The notes: a model not told the origin generated them from the sequence alone. A stretch of 64,000 nt of DNA from Leucobacter ruminantium (GCF_017565705.1 NZ_JAGDYL010000001.1:62001-126000); one strand, 5' to 3'; shown: positions 16,202 to 25,872, counted from the stretch's first letter. Numbers and translations are program-made.

Positions 16202-18186
16202 GCGGGGATCACCACCTCGACGCGGCCGGATGCGAGATCGCCGGTGAGGGCGCCCGCCGCCTGGGCGCAGCGCTCCGCGATCGCCGAGCGGGATCGCTCC
16301 GCCGCGTCGCCTCGCACGCCGTCGATGTCGAGGCGCACTCGCACCGACGCGTCCTCGACGCCAGCGACGATGCCGATGCGGGTCGGGCGGCACTCGCGCA
16401 GGAGGATCTCGACGGTGTCGGCGATGACCAGATAGACGGCGACCTGCTGCTCGCTCCCGAGTTCATCGGTGCCGGGTGCCGAGGCGTTCACCGCGCAGGA
16501 CGCCCCGCTGAATCGGCGCGACAGCTCGCGCAGCGCGCCGTCGAGGTCGCCCGCGTCGAGCGCGGCCGGCAGCAGAGCCCTGGCGAGGCGGCGCACGCTC
16601 TCCGTGGTCTCGGCCAGTTCGACGCGGAGCTCTTCGAGCGAGTCGGAAGCCCCGGGGGCCCGGGAGGCGATCAGCCTCCGCGTCCCGGCCATCGCGAAGC
16701 CGATGCCTGCGAGGGCGGGAGCGAGCTCGTCGTGCAGTTCGCGGTGCAGCATGCGGCGCTCCTCACGGCTCACCCCGCGGGTGCGTTCACGCAGCGCCGC
16801 CAGATCCTGGTTCGCCTGCGCGAGCTGAACGGCGACGGCCACGAGCCCGGCGGTCTTCTCCAGCATCGGCTCGACCAGGTTGCTCAGCAGCGCGGGGTCG
16901 TCGGCGGTGCACACGACGGTGCAGAGCGGCGCCCCGGCGGATCCCTCGCCGGCCGCCGCTCCCTCGCCGCGGCCCGCCGCTCCCACCGCGTCCAGGCGAC
17001 GTGAGAGCACCGCCCGGCCGGAGTCCCCCGCCCGCGCGATCTCCACGGCGTCCGCGCCCACCAGGAACGACACCGACCGCAGGTGCCAGATCTCGCGAAG
17101 CGCCTCTGCCAGCCCGGTCAGGCCGCCGCTGTCGCCGCTCGCCGATACGGGCTCGCCGAGGCGCGAGAGGATCCGCCGCACGCTGCTTCCCGGCCCGAAG
17201 AAGATGAGCCCCGTGAGCTCGCGGAGCACCCCGAGCATCACGCTGAAGCCGAGCGCCAGAATCGCGGCGGCGAGGCCGCCGGCCAGGGTCTCCCCCGCGC
17301 CGAGCGCCCGTGCGACGGTGTGCAGCAGAACGTAGAGGCCGATCGCGCTCGCGAGCGCCTGCGCCCACACGATGCCGGCCAGGAGACGACGGTCGATGAC
17401 GGTTCCCGAGCCGCCGAACACCGCGGCCAGGATCGCGGTCGGCAGCAGGCCCTGCGCGATGACGAAGAGCGCCGTTCCGATGCTCGATGCGGCCTCGGTG
17501 CCGGGCAGCAGGGTGAGATAGCTCGCCACCAGCAGCGCGGCCCCGAGCCCGAACCAGATCAGGACGACGCGCTCGATGTCGCTCCCCCGCCACCACCTCC
17601 GCACCGTCGCGCCCGCGCCGAGCAGGAAGCCGATCAGCGCGACGCAGAGCGGCAGCAGGAGGAGCTGAACCGGCGCGCCCGTCGGCCACAGCCGGTTCGT
17701 CACGGCGATGCCGAGATCGAGCGCGATCGCGACGGCGCCGAGCCGGAGCCCGCTCCTCCTGAGGGGCGAGTCGCCGAGCAGCCAGATGAGGATGCCGAGC
17801 GCCGCCAACTCGGAGAGGTGCATGGCGTAGGCGGTGGCGTCGCCCGCCGCATCGATCCACGCCGCTCGCCCCGGGAGCCGTTCCAGCACCATCATCAGCG
17901 CCGAGAGCCCGGAGCTCACCGCCAGCCCCGTCACGACCGAGGCGACGGCCCGCTGCCCGATCGACAGCAGAACACCGGCCGCGGGAGCGTAGACGAGGGC
18001 GGTGACGATCATGCGGAGCACGTGCTCCCACCCGACCCCGCTCAGACTCCCGACCACGCACGCGGAGAGCGCGGGCAGCCAGGCGAGGGCGATGATCGCC
18101 CCCGCTCCGAGTCGCACGGCCCGTGCCCGATCCGGTTCGCCCACACCGCCTCCCGATCCTCGCGGCCCGCGCCGCGCCCGACTCAA
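16198..18186 (-). CDS. Histidine-kinase paralogue with degenerate ATPase domain
   Basis: Up to 662 aa with a multi-helix membrane half and a HisKA_3-like helix (RELHDELAPALAGIGFAMAG, His retained) clearly paralogous to the next gene. The HATPase region has lost its boxes: the N box reads ADTVEILLREC where the partner has AEALTNAARHS, and the glycine-rich ATP lid is missing. It is therefore unlikely to bind ATP and may act as a phospho-acceptor or signal-sensing partner in a heterodimer. Start uncertain: TTG at 18186, or GTG at 18144 which has GGGAGG four bases upstream. Coupled by ATGA to the active kinase. Confidence 0.75.
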   Translation of the reverse strand: MSRARRGPRGSGGGVGEPDRARAVRLGAGAIIALAWLPALSACVVGSLSGVGWEHVLRMIVTALVYAPAAGVLLSIGQRAVASVVTGLAVSSGLSALMMVLERLPGRAAWIDAAGDATAYAMHLSELAALGILIWLLGDSPLRRSGLRLGAVAIALDLGIAVTNRLWPTGAPVQLLLLPLCVALIGFLLGAGATVRRWWRGSDIERVVLIWFGLGAALLVASYLTLLPGTEAASSIGTALFVIAQGLLPTAILAAVFGGSGTVIDRRLLAGIVWAQALASAIGLYVLLHTVARALGAGETLAGGLAAAILALGFSVMLGVLRELTGLIFFGPGSSVRRILSRLGEPVSASGDSGGLTGLAEALREIWHLRSVSFLVGADAVEIARAGDSGRAVLSRRLDAVGAAGRGEGAAAGEGSAGAPLCTVVCTADDPALLSNLVEPMLEKTAGLVAVAVQLAQANQDLAALRERTRGVSREERRMLHRELHDELAPALAGIGFAMAGTRRLIASRAPGASDSLEELRVELAETTESVRRLARALLPAALDAGDLDGALRELSRRFSGASCAVNASAPGTDELGSEQQVAVYLVIADTVEILLRECRPTRIGIVAGVEDASVRVRLDIDGVRGDAAERSRSAIAERCAQAAGALTGDLASGRVEVVIPA

Positions 18187-18297
18187 TCCTCTCCCGGCCC
18201 GCGCACCGGACGGGAGGGGCAGATGTCCCGGGTGGCGCGCCGCGCTCGCCGGGTCACCGCTGTGCTAGCTTCGACGGAGACGACGGAGGGAGCCCGG

Positions 18298-19392
18298 ATG
18301 CCGTTCGCCGACGAGATGCTCGGAGCGCAGCAGGCCGAGACGCTCGTCTCGATCATGGGCGATGCGGCTGGTCGACCGCTCGCGGCCACAGCCGAGACCG
18401 CGCGGGGCCTCGACGGCCTCTCCCTCAGCGGGAGGGCGCGGGCGCTCGCGGCGGGGCTGCTCGCCGATGTCGGCGGCGACCACACGGTCATCGCTGCAGC
18501 GGTGCGGCGCGCGCTCGATCGGCCGGACTTCGACGGCTGGCCGCTGTGGCCGGTCGGCCTCGCGGTCGCGACGCGCGGAGTCGATGAGGGATCCGCGGAG
18601 AGCTTCGACACGGCGATGGACGTGCTGCGCGAACTCACGCCTCGCATGACCTCGGAGTTCGCGATCCGTCCCCTGCTGCGGCACGACCTCGATCGCGCGC
18701 TCGGGCACATGCGCTCCTGGACGGCCGACCCCGACTGGAACGTGCGCAGGCTCGCGTCCGAGGGCAGCCGGCCGCTGCTGCCGTGGGCCGAGCGGATCCC
18801 TCGCCTCGTCACCGACCCCTCGCCGACCCTGCCGATCCTCGACGCCCTCTTCGACGACCCCGAGGAGTCGGTGCGACGCTCGGTCGCCAACCACCTCAAC
18901 GACCACAGCCGCGCGCACTCGGACTTCGCGGTGGCCGCAGCCGGCGGCTGGCTCGCGCGCGGCGGCGCCCACTCCGAACGCACGGCGCGGCATGCCATGC
19001 GCACCCTCGTGAAGCGCGGCGACCCCGGCGCGCTCGAGCTGCTCGGCTTCCCTCCGGCCGAGCTCTCGGTCGCCCCGCTGCGCGTCACCCCCGAGGCGGT
19101 CGCCCTCGGTGGGGCGGCCGCCTTCGCCGCCGCCGTCGAGAACCGGGGAGCGAGCGAGGCCAGGCTCGTGATCGACTACGTGCTCTTCTTCCCCGGCGCG
19201 CGCGGCGACGAGCGCCGCAAGGTGTTCAAGCTCGCGCAGCGCACGCTCGCGCCGGGCGAACGCGCACTCGTCGAGGGCAGGCACGTCTTCCGCGAGATCT
19301 CGACCCGGAGGTACTACCCGGGCCGCCACGGCCTCGCGCTGCAGATCAACGGCGTGCTCCACGACCGGGCCGACTTCGCGTTCGGAGGATAG
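18298..19392 (+). CDS. HEAT-repeat protein, AlkD-like DNA alkylation repair family
   Basis: 364 aa built of helical repeats, with the pattern DPDWNVRRLASEGSRPLLPW and DPEESVRRSVANHLND typical of AlkC/AlkD-like DNA glycosylase relatives. The C-terminal third (from about 265) is a beta-rich domain (RLVIDYVLFFPGA, YPGRHGLALQINGVL) that is common in the AlkC-like subgroup. Probable function is removal of alkylated bases, but the catalytic Asp was not pinned. ATG with GGAGGG upstream. Divergent from the sensor kinases and ended by a GAGGGATC hairpin. Confidence 0.75.
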   Translation: MPFADEMLGAQQAETLVSIMGDAAGRPLAATAETARGLDGLSLSGRARALAAGLLADVGGDHTVIAAAVRRALDRPDFDGWPLWPVGLAVATRGVDEGSAESFDTAMDVLRELTPRMTSEFAIRPLLRHDLDRALGHMRSWTADPDWNVRRLASEGSRPLLPWAERIPRLVTDPSPTLPILDALFDDPEESVRRSVANHLNDHSRAHSDFAVAAAGGWLARGGAHSERTARHAMRTLVKRGDPGALELLGFPPAELSVAPLRVTPEAVALGGAAAFAAAVENRGASEARLVIDYVLFFPGARGDERRKVFKLAQRTLAPGERALVEGRHVFREISTRRYYPGRHGLALQINGVLHDRADFAFGG

Positions 19393-19410
19393 GAGGCCGC
19401 GCCCCGTTCG

Positions 19411-19453
19411 GCGAGGGATCGGTCGCGGCCGCGCCGCGGGACCGATCCCTCGC
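19411..19453 (+). terminator. GAGGGATC-type hairpin terminator
   Basis: Perfect 14-bp arms GCGAGGGATCGGTC (19411-19424) and GACCGATCCCTCGC (19440-19453), 15-nt GC-rich loop, 18 nt after the HEAT-repeat gene. No T run. Confidence 0.6.
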
Positions 19454-19460
19454 GGCGTCG

Positions 19461-19478
19461 GGCGAGGGATCCCTCGCC
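19461..19478. repeat. 18-bp perfect palindrome GGCGAGGGATCCCTCGCC
   Basis: Self-complementary over all 18 bases and only 8 bp after the preceding hairpin. It is the full-length palindromic form of the GAGGGATC family; a second such palindrome (16 bp, 33772-33787) lies inside argC. Confidence 0.8.
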
Positions 19479-19481
19479 GCC

Positions 19482-19760
19482 TCAGGCGTCGGCGAGCAGC
19501 GCTCCGACCAGGAACAGGCTCCACCAGGCCGCGGCGAGGAGCGCAGGAGCGCCCAGCACGAGCGCGATGATCGCCATCGGCAGGTATCCCCGCCCGGCGA
19601 GCGGCCGGGATCCCCGCCTGGCGAGCGTGAGGATCGCCAGCACGAGCGCGGCCGTCCCCGTCGCTACAGGCACGAACGGCACCCACCACCCGAGCGCCGT
19701 GAGCGATGCCAGCACGAGTGCGGCGACTGCGAGGCGTCGATCCCTCACCTGCGCACCCAT
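19482..19760 (-). CDS. Small membrane protein
   Basis: 92 aa with three hydrophobic helices (LAVAALVLASLTALGWWVPF; TGTAALVLAILTL; PMAIIALVLGAPALLAAAWW), a DUF4190-like layout. Function unknown. It follows the HtrA-like gene by 16 nt on the same strand, so the two are probably cotranscribed. Confidence 0.6.
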   Translation of the reverse strand: MGAQVRDRRLAVAALVLASLTALGWWVPFVPVATGTAALVLAILTLARRGSRPLAGRGYLPMAIIALVLGAPALLAAAWWSLFLVGALLADA

Positions 19761-19776
19761 GCCGACCCCGCTCCGC

Positions 19777-21384
19777 TCAGCTGTAGTCGGCGACGAAGCT
19801 GCCGATCACGCGGTCGATGGCGTCCAGATCCGACTCACGCACGGCCTGCACCGCGACGAGCACGACGTACTCGCCGCTGTCGGCCACCGCTCCCACGACG
19901 AGGAACTTCGCCTTCTCCGGCCCGCAGTTCTCCCACAGCTCGTAGACGCCCGTGTGCAGGCCGTCGGCGTAGTCCTCGCTCGCCGCCGAGGTGCAGCCGT
20001 GGCCGGGCAGGTCGCCCGCCATGAGTTCCACGAAATCGCGCGCCGTCGCCTCGGAGACGTCCTGCTGCGACGCGAGCACGTTGACGCCCGGCACGGCCCA
20101 GCCGCTGCGGTAGGCCTGCAGGTCGGGGCTGGCGATGATCGACTGCACATCGGTGCTCCCGTCGACGATCGCGGTGCCGTCGACCTGGGTCCACGATGCC
20201 GGCACCTCGACGCTCACCCGACCGCTGTCGTCGGTCACGGTCACGTACTCGCCGGTCGCCTGGTTCTCGCCTCCGGCGTCGCCCAGCACCGAGACCGGCT
20301 CGAGCTTCTCGTCGCCGTTGAACTTGCCTCGGTAGAACACGCCCTCCGACGGCCGCAGCACGTCGACATCGATCGAGGAGTCCGTCCCGTGCGTGCGCAG
20401 CACGTCGCAGTACGCCGCCATGGTGCCGTCTGCGCCCACCGGCACGCCCTGCATGCGTGTGATGAGGTCTCCCGGCTTCAGCCCGGCCTTGTCCGCGATG
20501 CCGCCCGACTCGAGCGAGGATACCCAGATGCCCAGTCCCGCGCCCTCCTCGTCGACGAGACCCATGCCGTTCACACCGAGGCTCAGCACGTCCTCGCCCG
20601 CAGCGAGGCGCTCCACCACGGCGGTCACCTCGTCGCGGTGGATGGCGAGGTTCTCGTCGTAGAGGTCGCTGCCCGCGTAGTTCACGCCGACGAGCTCGCC
20701 CTCCGGCGTCACGAGCGGACCGCCGGAGTTGCCGCCGCGAATCTTCGCGTCGTGCTCGATCACGCCGTCGACCGAGGCCCACGGGCTGTCGTACGAGGTC
20801 TGGGCGGTGGAGATGATGCCCTTCGTCATGGTGAAATCCGGATCGCCGTGCGGGTAGCCGGCCGCGTAGACCTCCTCCGCCGTCGAGATGTCGCCCTTCT
20901 TCCACTCGAAGTAGGGGTAGTCGCCCTCCTCGAGCTGGATCGCGGCGAGGTCGAGGCACTCCGACGACCCGAGCACCTTCGCGTTCATCGCCTTCGACCG
21001 GTCGGCGTCGCGCCACACCTTCAGCGTGCCCGCCCCGACCACGACGTGATTGTTGGTGAGGGCGAGCCCGTCGGGCGAGACGAGGAAGCCGGATCCGGCG
21101 CCCGCGGCCTCGTAGGCGCCCACCTCCGGGTGCACGAAGGTGCCCTGCGCCTCGATCTGCAGCGTCGCCGACTGCACCCCGTCGAAGTCGACTCCCCCAC
21201 CGCCGCCTTCTGCCCCGCCCTCGCCCGCGGCGCCTGGCAGCATGCCGCAACCGGTGAGCAGCGCGAGGGCGGCGGCCAGCACCGTCGTCACCGTCGTGGC
21301 CGTGCGCATGCCGCAGCGCGGGCGGCGCCTGCGGGGCGGGCGCCCGTGTTCGGGCGCGGACTCGGAATCCGGGTGTGCGGTCAT
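19777..21384 (-). CDS. HtrA/DegP-like trypsin-PDZ serine protease, lipoprotein
   Basis: 535 aa. A lipobox LLTGC places the lipid anchor at Cys46. The trypsin-like domain has the triad His113 (LTNNHVVVG), Asp145 (CLDLAAIQL) and Ser220 (RGGNSGGPLV); a PDZ domain follows (ESGGIADKAGLKPGDLITRM, about 315-345), then a C-terminal beta-rich domain (about 385-535) with paired cysteines and no family that I recognise. It is likely to act outside the membrane in quality control of exported proteins. ATG at 21384 has GAGGAG six bases upstream; Met26 would give a more typical lipoprotein signal. Two 17-bp direct repeats lie about 160-195 bp upstream. Confidence 0.85.
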   Translation of the reverse strand: MTAHPDSESAPEHGRPPRRRRPRCGMRTATTVTTVLAAALALLTGCGMLPGAAGEGGAEGGGGGVDFDGVQSATLQIEAQGTFVHPEVGAYEAAGAGSGFLVSPDGLALTNNHVVVGAGTLKVWRDADRSKAMNAKVLGSSECLDLAAIQLEEGDYPYFEWKKGDISTAEEVYAAGYPHGDPDFTMTKGIISTAQTSYDSPWASVDGVIEHDAKIRGGNSGGPLVTPEGELVGVNYAGSDLYDENLAIHRDEVTAVVERLAAGEDVLSLGVNGMGLVDEEGAGLGIWVSSLESGGIADKAGLKPGDLITRMQGVPVGADGTMAAYCDVLRTHGTDSSIDVDVLRPSEGVFYRGKFNGDEKLEPVSVLGDAGGENQATGEYVTVTDDSGRVSVEVPASWTQVDGTAIVDGSTDVQSIIASPDLQAYRSGWAVPGVNVLASQQDVSEATARDFVELMAGDLPGHGCTSAASEDYADGLHTGVYELWENCGPEKAKFLVVGAVADSGEYVVLVAVQAVRESDLDAIDRVIGSFVADYS

Positions 21385-21542
21385 GAGAGCTCCTCTGCGG
21401 CAGCGCGCCGACGGGGGTCGGCGGTCGGTCGTGCGACGGATCCGCCGCATCGCCACCGAGGTTAGGAGCGCGCCCGTCCCATGCGGAATGGGCCGAAGTC
21501 CTCGAAGGGGCCGGGCCTCATCGCCCGGCCAGGCCACCGCTG

Positions 21543-21578
21543 CGAACGAGCACTCCGGGTACGAACGAACACTCCGGG
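21543..21578. promoter_or_regulatory. Tandem 17-bp direct repeat upstream of HtrA-like gene
   Basis: CGAACGAGCACTCCGGG (21543-21559) and CGAACGAACACTCCGGG (21562-21578) are identical but for one base and repeat with a 19-bp period, close to two helical turns. They lie upstream of the protease gene in an otherwise non-coding 250 bp. A response-regulator or sigma-factor site is possible; the factor is unknown. Confidence 0.45.
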
Positions 21579-21636
21579 AAGGGTCCCCGGCGTGTGCTCT
21601 CGCCCCCGCCGTGTTCGCTCGCGCTTTGCGGGAGCG

Positions 21637-22743
21637 TCAGGGTGCGCTCTGCTCCAGGCGCTGCGCTGCGGCCGTGATGTCGGCGTCGCTCGCCGTGAGC
21701 GCGAGGCGCACGTGCTGCGGCGAGTGATCGCCGTAGAAGTGCCCGGGGCCCACGACGATGCCGAGCCGCGCGAACTCCGCGATGCTCTCCCACGCGTCGA
21801 CGCCGCGGGTCGCCCACAGGTAGAGGCCGGCCTCGCTGCCCTCGACGCGGTAGCCCGCGGCTTCGAGGGCCGGGAGCAGCACGTCGCGGCGGGAGCGGTA
21901 GCGGGCGCGCTGCTCGGCCACGTGCTCCTCGTCGCCGAGCGCGGCGACCATGGCGGCCTGCACGGGCGCGGGTTGCATGAGACCCGCGTGCTTGCGCACG
22001 GTGAGCAGGGTCTCGATCAGCGAGGGATCCCCCGCGATGAACGCCGCGCGGTAGCCCGCGAGGTTCGACTGCTTGCTCAGGGAGTAGACGCTCAGCACGC
22101 CCGTGTGGTCGTCGCCGACGACGCGGGGATCGAGGATCGATGGGATCCGTTCCGCATCCCACGGCGCGTCCCAGCCGAACTCGGCGTAGCACTCGTCGCC
22201 CGCGATGACCGCGCCGAGCTCGCGCGCCCGCTCGACCGCGGCGCGCAGGGCCGGCACGTCCATGACGCGCCCGTCGGGGTTCGAGGGCGAGTTGATCCAG
22301 ATGAGCCTCGTGCGCTCGGGCCAGTCGGCCGGGTCATCGGACGCGATGGCCTCCGCGCCGACGAGGGCGGCGCCCATCTCGTACGACGGATAGGCGATGC
22401 GCGGGAACACGACCGCCTCGCCCGCGCCGATCCCGAGCAGGAACGGCAGCAACGCCACGAGCTCCTTCGAGCCGATGGTCGGGAGGGTCGCCGTCGGGGC
22501 GATGGTCACTCCGCGGCGTCGCAGGAACCACTCCGATATCGCGTCGCGCACGGCCGGGGCGCCCGCCGTCGCCGGATAAGCGTGCGCGTCGGTCGCGGCG
22601 GCGAGCGCGTCGCGCACGCTCTGCGGCGTCGGGTCGACCGGTGAGCCGATCGACAGGTTCAGCGCCCCGCCCGGGTGGAGCGCCGCCTCCGCGGCGTAGG
22701 GCGCCATCGCGTCCCACGGGTAGTCGGGAAGGGCCCCGCGCAT
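21637..22743 (-). CDS. dapC: Succinyldiaminopimelate transaminase (PLP, class I/II)
   Basis: 368 aa fold-type I aminotransferase. The substrate loop LSIGSPVDPTP, the NSPSNPDGRV motif, and the PLP lysine region SVYSLSKQSNLAGYR are all present. Genes of this type directly downstream of a 7Fe ferredoxin gene are the conserved actinobacterial DapC, converting N-succinyl-2-amino-6-ketopimelate to succinyl-DAP. Only 4 nt separate it from the ferredoxin gene. It complements dapD and dapE earlier in the window. Confidence 0.88.
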   Translation of the reverse strand: MRGALPDYPWDAMAPYAAEAALHPGGALNLSIGSPVDPTPQSVRDALAAATDAHAYPATAGAPAVRDAISEWFLRRRGVTIAPTATLPTIGSKELVALLPFLLGIGAGEAVVFPRIAYPSYEMGAALVGAEAIASDDPADWPERTRLIWINSPSNPDGRVMDVPALRAAVERARELGAVIAGDECYAEFGWDAPWDAERIPSILDPRVVGDDHTGVLSVYSLSKQSNLAGYRAAFIAGDPSLIETLLTVRKHAGLMQPAPVQAAMVAALGDEEHVAEQRARYRSRRDVLLPALEAAGYRVEGSEAGLYLWATRGVDAWESIAEFARLGIVVGPGHFYGDHSPQHVRLALTASDADITAAAQRLEQSAP

Positions 22744-22747
22744 GCCG

Positions 22748-23068
22748 CTACTCCCCCTGCGGCGGGAGCGCCGCGACGATCGGGTGATCGAAGTCGTAGG
22801 CTCCGACCTTCGCCGCCCCGCCCGGGGAGCCGATCTCGTCGAAGAACCCGACGTTGGCGGTGTAGTAGTCGGCCCACTCCTCGGGCAGGTCGTCCTCGTA
22901 GTAGATGGCCTCCACGGGGCACACGGGTTCGCACGCCCCGCAGTCCACGCACTCGTCGGGGTGGATGTAGAGCGAGCGCTCGCCCTCGTAGATGCAGTCC
23001 ACCGGGCACTCGTCGACGCACGCGCGGTCCTTCACGTCCACGCACGGAAGCGCGATCACATAGGTCAC
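22748..23068 (-). CDS. fdxA: 7Fe ferredoxin (3Fe-4S/4Fe-4S)
   Basis: 106 aa electron carrier. The first cluster motif [17 protein letters not shown] lacks one cysteine of a 4Fe site and fits a 3Fe-4S cluster; the second, [15 protein letters not shown], binds 4Fe-4S. The start is GTG at 23068, giving [13 protein letters not shown], with GAGAGG upstream; the longer frame has no family match. First gene of the ferredoxin-dapC pair. Confidence 0.92.
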   Translation of the reverse strand: MTYVIALPCVDVKDRACVDECPVDCIYEGERSLYIHPDECVDCGACEPVCPVEAIYYEDDLPEEWADYYTANVGFFDEIGSPGGAAKVGAYDFDHPIVAALPPQGE

Positions 23069-23217
23069 GGTGCCACCTCTCGTTTCACTCCATGGGCTGC
23101 GCGGGCATCGCAACGGTCGAACCGCGCGCGTCGTCGCGTTCGACCGTCTCGCGATCGGAACGCCACCATCTTACTCTCGGCGGAGCGGCCGGCAGGCGCG
23201 GCCCGCGCGCCGTGCAC

Positions 23218-25872
23218 TCACTCGGGCGCGTCCGAGGGCTTCGACGGGACCGTCGGGATCGTGGGGATCGTCGTGGTGATGATGGGCACCTCGGTTCCCG
23301 GCAGCAGCACGGCTCCCGTATCGCCCTCGTGCGGCAGGATCCCTGCGGAGAGCCCGGCGAACGCGCCCAGATCCGGCCCCTGATCCTCGAGCGCCACCGT
23401 GCGCGGGAAGCCCGGCGCGACCTCGACGGTCTCGCCGCGCACCGACACCTCGATCGCGTCCTCCCCCTCGACGACCTCGAAGCGGATCGCGCGCGGCTCG
23501 AGCCGCACCCCGAGCCTGCCTCCGCGCCAGGCGAGCTTGAATTCGAGGGATCCCCACCCCTCCGGCAGTCGCGGGTCGAAGCGGAGCGTGCGACCGGCGT
23601 CGCGCATACCGGCGAAGCCCTGCACGAGCGCCATCCACACACCGCCCGCCGAGGCGATGTGCACGCCGTCCGACGAGTTCTGATGCAGGTTGTCGAGGTC
23701 GACATGCAGCGCGTGCTCGAAGTAGCGGTAGGCGAGCTCGCGATAGCCGACCTCGGCCGCGATGATCGACTGCACGACGGCCGAGAGCGTCGAGTCGCCA
23801 GTGGTGAGCGCGTCGTAGTACTCGAAGTCGCGTCTCTTCTCCTCACGGCTGAACTCATCGCTCGCGAGCAGCAGCGCGAGCACCACGTCGGCCTGCTTGA
23901 GCACCTGGAAGCGGTAGATCACGAGCGGGTGGAAGTGCAGCAGCAGGGGCTTCTGCTCGGGCGGAGTCGCCGCGAGATCCCACACCTCGCGCTCGAGGAA
24001 ATGCGCGTCCTGGGGGTGAATGCCCATCTCGTCCGAGTAGGGCACGCTCATGCCCTCGGCGGCCCGCTCCCACGCGTCGACCTCGGATGGATCGAGGCGC
24101 AGACGCTCGGCGAGCTCCGCGTAGTGCTCGGGCGCCTCGGCCCGGAGCCGCCGGGCCACCTCGACGGCGAAACGCAGGTTGAAGCGCGCCATGACGTTCG
24201 TGAAGAGGTTGTCGTTGACCACGGTCGTGTACTCGTCGGGCCCCGTCACCCCGTGGATGTGGAAGCTGCGCCCGCCCCCAGGATCCTGGCGCCAGAAACC
24301 CAGGCTGCACCAGAGCCTCGCGGTCTCGATGGGGATCTCGCTCGCACCCGTGAGCATGAACTCGAGATCGCCCGAGGCCGCGACGTAGCGTGCGAGGGCG
24401 TAGGTGATGTCGGCATTGATGTGGTAGGCCGCGGTGCCCGCTGCGTAGTAGGCGCTCGCCTCCTCGCCGTTGATGGTGCGCCATGGGAACAGGGCGCCCT
24501 CCTCGCTCAGCATCTGAGCACGGGTGCGCGCCTGATCGAGCATGCGCTCGCGCGCCCGCAGCGCGTTGCGCGCCCACAGCGGCGTCGTGTAGCTCAGGAA
24601 CGGCAGGGCGTAGATCTCGGAGTCCCAGAAGTAGTGGCCGCTGTAACCGGAGCCCGTGAGCCCCTTGGCAGGGATCCCTCGCCCGTCCGCCCTCGCCGCT
24701 GCCTGGGCGATCTGGAAGAGGTTCCAACGCACCGCCTGCTGCACGCCCGGCTCCGCGTCGACGCGCACGTCGCTGCGCGACCAGAACTCGTCGAGGAACG
24801 CGCGCTGGCGCTCCCAGCGCGACTCCGCGGGCTCGGCCGCGGCCTGCTCGAGCGTGTGCACGCAGCGGTCGAGCAGCTCGGGCAGCGCCGCCGTCGATGA
24901 CGAATGGTAGGCGACGGTCTTCACCAGCCGCACCGTGCGACCGCGCCGCGCCGTGCCCTGGAACATGTGCCGCACGCGGTCGGCCGAGGTCTCGACCCGC
25001 GCGTGCCACGCACCGGGAACGGAGTCGTCGACGAGCGCGTCGATCTCGCCGAAGCCTGCGATGCCGTCGAAGACGAGCGGGGCGTCGTCGCCCGAATCGA
25101 ACTCGTGGTCGACCCCCACGCCGAGGCGCATGCCGGAGTTGCGCACGCGGTAGCTGACGACGCTGCGACCGCGATGGTGCCTGGCCGGCCCGGGCTCGAG
25201 CACACGCCCGGCCAGCTGCTCGCTCTTCCGGGGGTCGGTCATGACCGCCTCGAAGATCCCGCCGGGGTTCTCGGTGTCCACACGGCCGAGGTCCTGCCGG
25301 TTGATGAGGAGGCTGTTCACCGTGAGCTCGGCATCGGCGTCGAGCAGCGTGATCCGCATCTCCAGCGTCGCGAGGTGTCGCGAGGAGAACGACACCATGC
25401 GGCGCGTCTCGATGCTCACGCGCTTGCCCGTCGGCGTGAGCCAGAGCAGACTGCGCTCCAAGACGCCGCTGCGCATGTCGAGGGTGCGTCGCACTTCGAG
25501 GATGTCCGAGGTCTCGAGGTTCAACCGCTCGTCGTCGACGTAGACGCGAATGGTCTTGGCATCGGGCGCGTTGACGATGGTCTGCCCGTGCTCGGCGAAG
25601 CCGTAGGCGTTCTCCGCGTGCTGGATGCGCCAGGTCTCGTGAAGCCCGTTCACGAAGGTGCCGTGCGCGCCGAGCGGCAGCCCCTCCTCGTGGTTGCCGC
25701 GCAGGCCGAGGTAGCCGTTGCCGAGCGAGAACAGCGTCTCGTCCTCCCCCGTGAGCGCGCCGTCGATTCCGTGCACCACGAGGCGCCAGGGGTCGGGACC
25801 GAAGTCGCGGAACGCCTCGGGGGCGACGTGTCCCGTCGCGTTCGGACGGTCGTCGGCGGGAAGGGGCATCAT
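23218..25872 (-). CDS. Glycoside hydrolase family 65 disaccharide phosphorylase
   Basis: 884 aa. GH65 layout: N-terminal beta-sandwich (LFSLGNGYLGLRGNHEEG), helical linker, (alpha/alpha)6 barrel with YFWDSEIYALPF and the general acid Glu547 in HGVTGPDEYTTVVNDN, and a C-terminal jelly roll. Family members phosphorolyse alpha-glucosides such as maltose, trehalose or kojibiose to beta-glucose-1-phosphate; specificity cannot be read here. The start ATG at 25872 overlaps the HAD stop by ATGA and has GAGGAG upstream. Adjacent beta-phosphoglucomutase and sugar ABC genes fit uptake, phosphorolysis and entry into glycolysis. Confidence 0.9.
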   Translation of the reverse strand: MMPLPADDRPNATGHVAPEAFRDFGPDPWRLVVHGIDGALTGEDETLFSLGNGYLGLRGNHEEGLPLGAHGTFVNGLHETWRIQHAENAYGFAEHGQTIVNAPDAKTIRVYVDDERLNLETSDILEVRRTLDMRSGVLERSLLWLTPTGKRVSIETRRMVSFSSRHLATLEMRITLLDADAELTVNSLLINRQDLGRVDTENPGGIFEAVMTDPRKSEQLAGRVLEPGPARHHRGRSVVSYRVRNSGMRLGVGVDHEFDSGDDAPLVFDGIAGFGEIDALVDDSVPGAWHARVETSADRVRHMFQGTARRGRTVRLVKTVAYHSSSTAALPELLDRCVHTLEQAAAEPAESRWERQRAFLDEFWSRSDVRVDAEPGVQQAVRWNLFQIAQAAARADGRGIPAKGLTGSGYSGHYFWDSEIYALPFLSYTTPLWARNALRARERMLDQARTRAQMLSEEGALFPWRTINGEEASAYYAAGTAAYHINADITYALARYVAASGDLEFMLTGASEIPIETARLWCSLGFWRQDPGGGRSFHIHGVTGPDEYTTVVNDNLFTNVMARFNLRFAVEVARRLRAEAPEHYAELAERLRLDPSEVDAWERAAEGMSVPYSDEMGIHPQDAHFLEREVWDLAATPPEQKPLLLHFHPLVIYRFQVLKQADVVLALLLASDEFSREEKRRDFEYYDALTTGDSTLSAVVQSIIAAEVGYRELAYRYFEHALHVDLDNLHQNSSDGVHIASAGGVWMALVQGFAGMRDAGRTLRFDPRLPEGWGSLEFKLAWRGGRLGVRLEPRAIRFEVVEGEDAIEVSVRGETVEVAPGFPRTVALEDQGPDLGAFAGLSAGILPHEGDTGAVLLPGTEVPIITTTIPTIPTVPSKPSDAPE

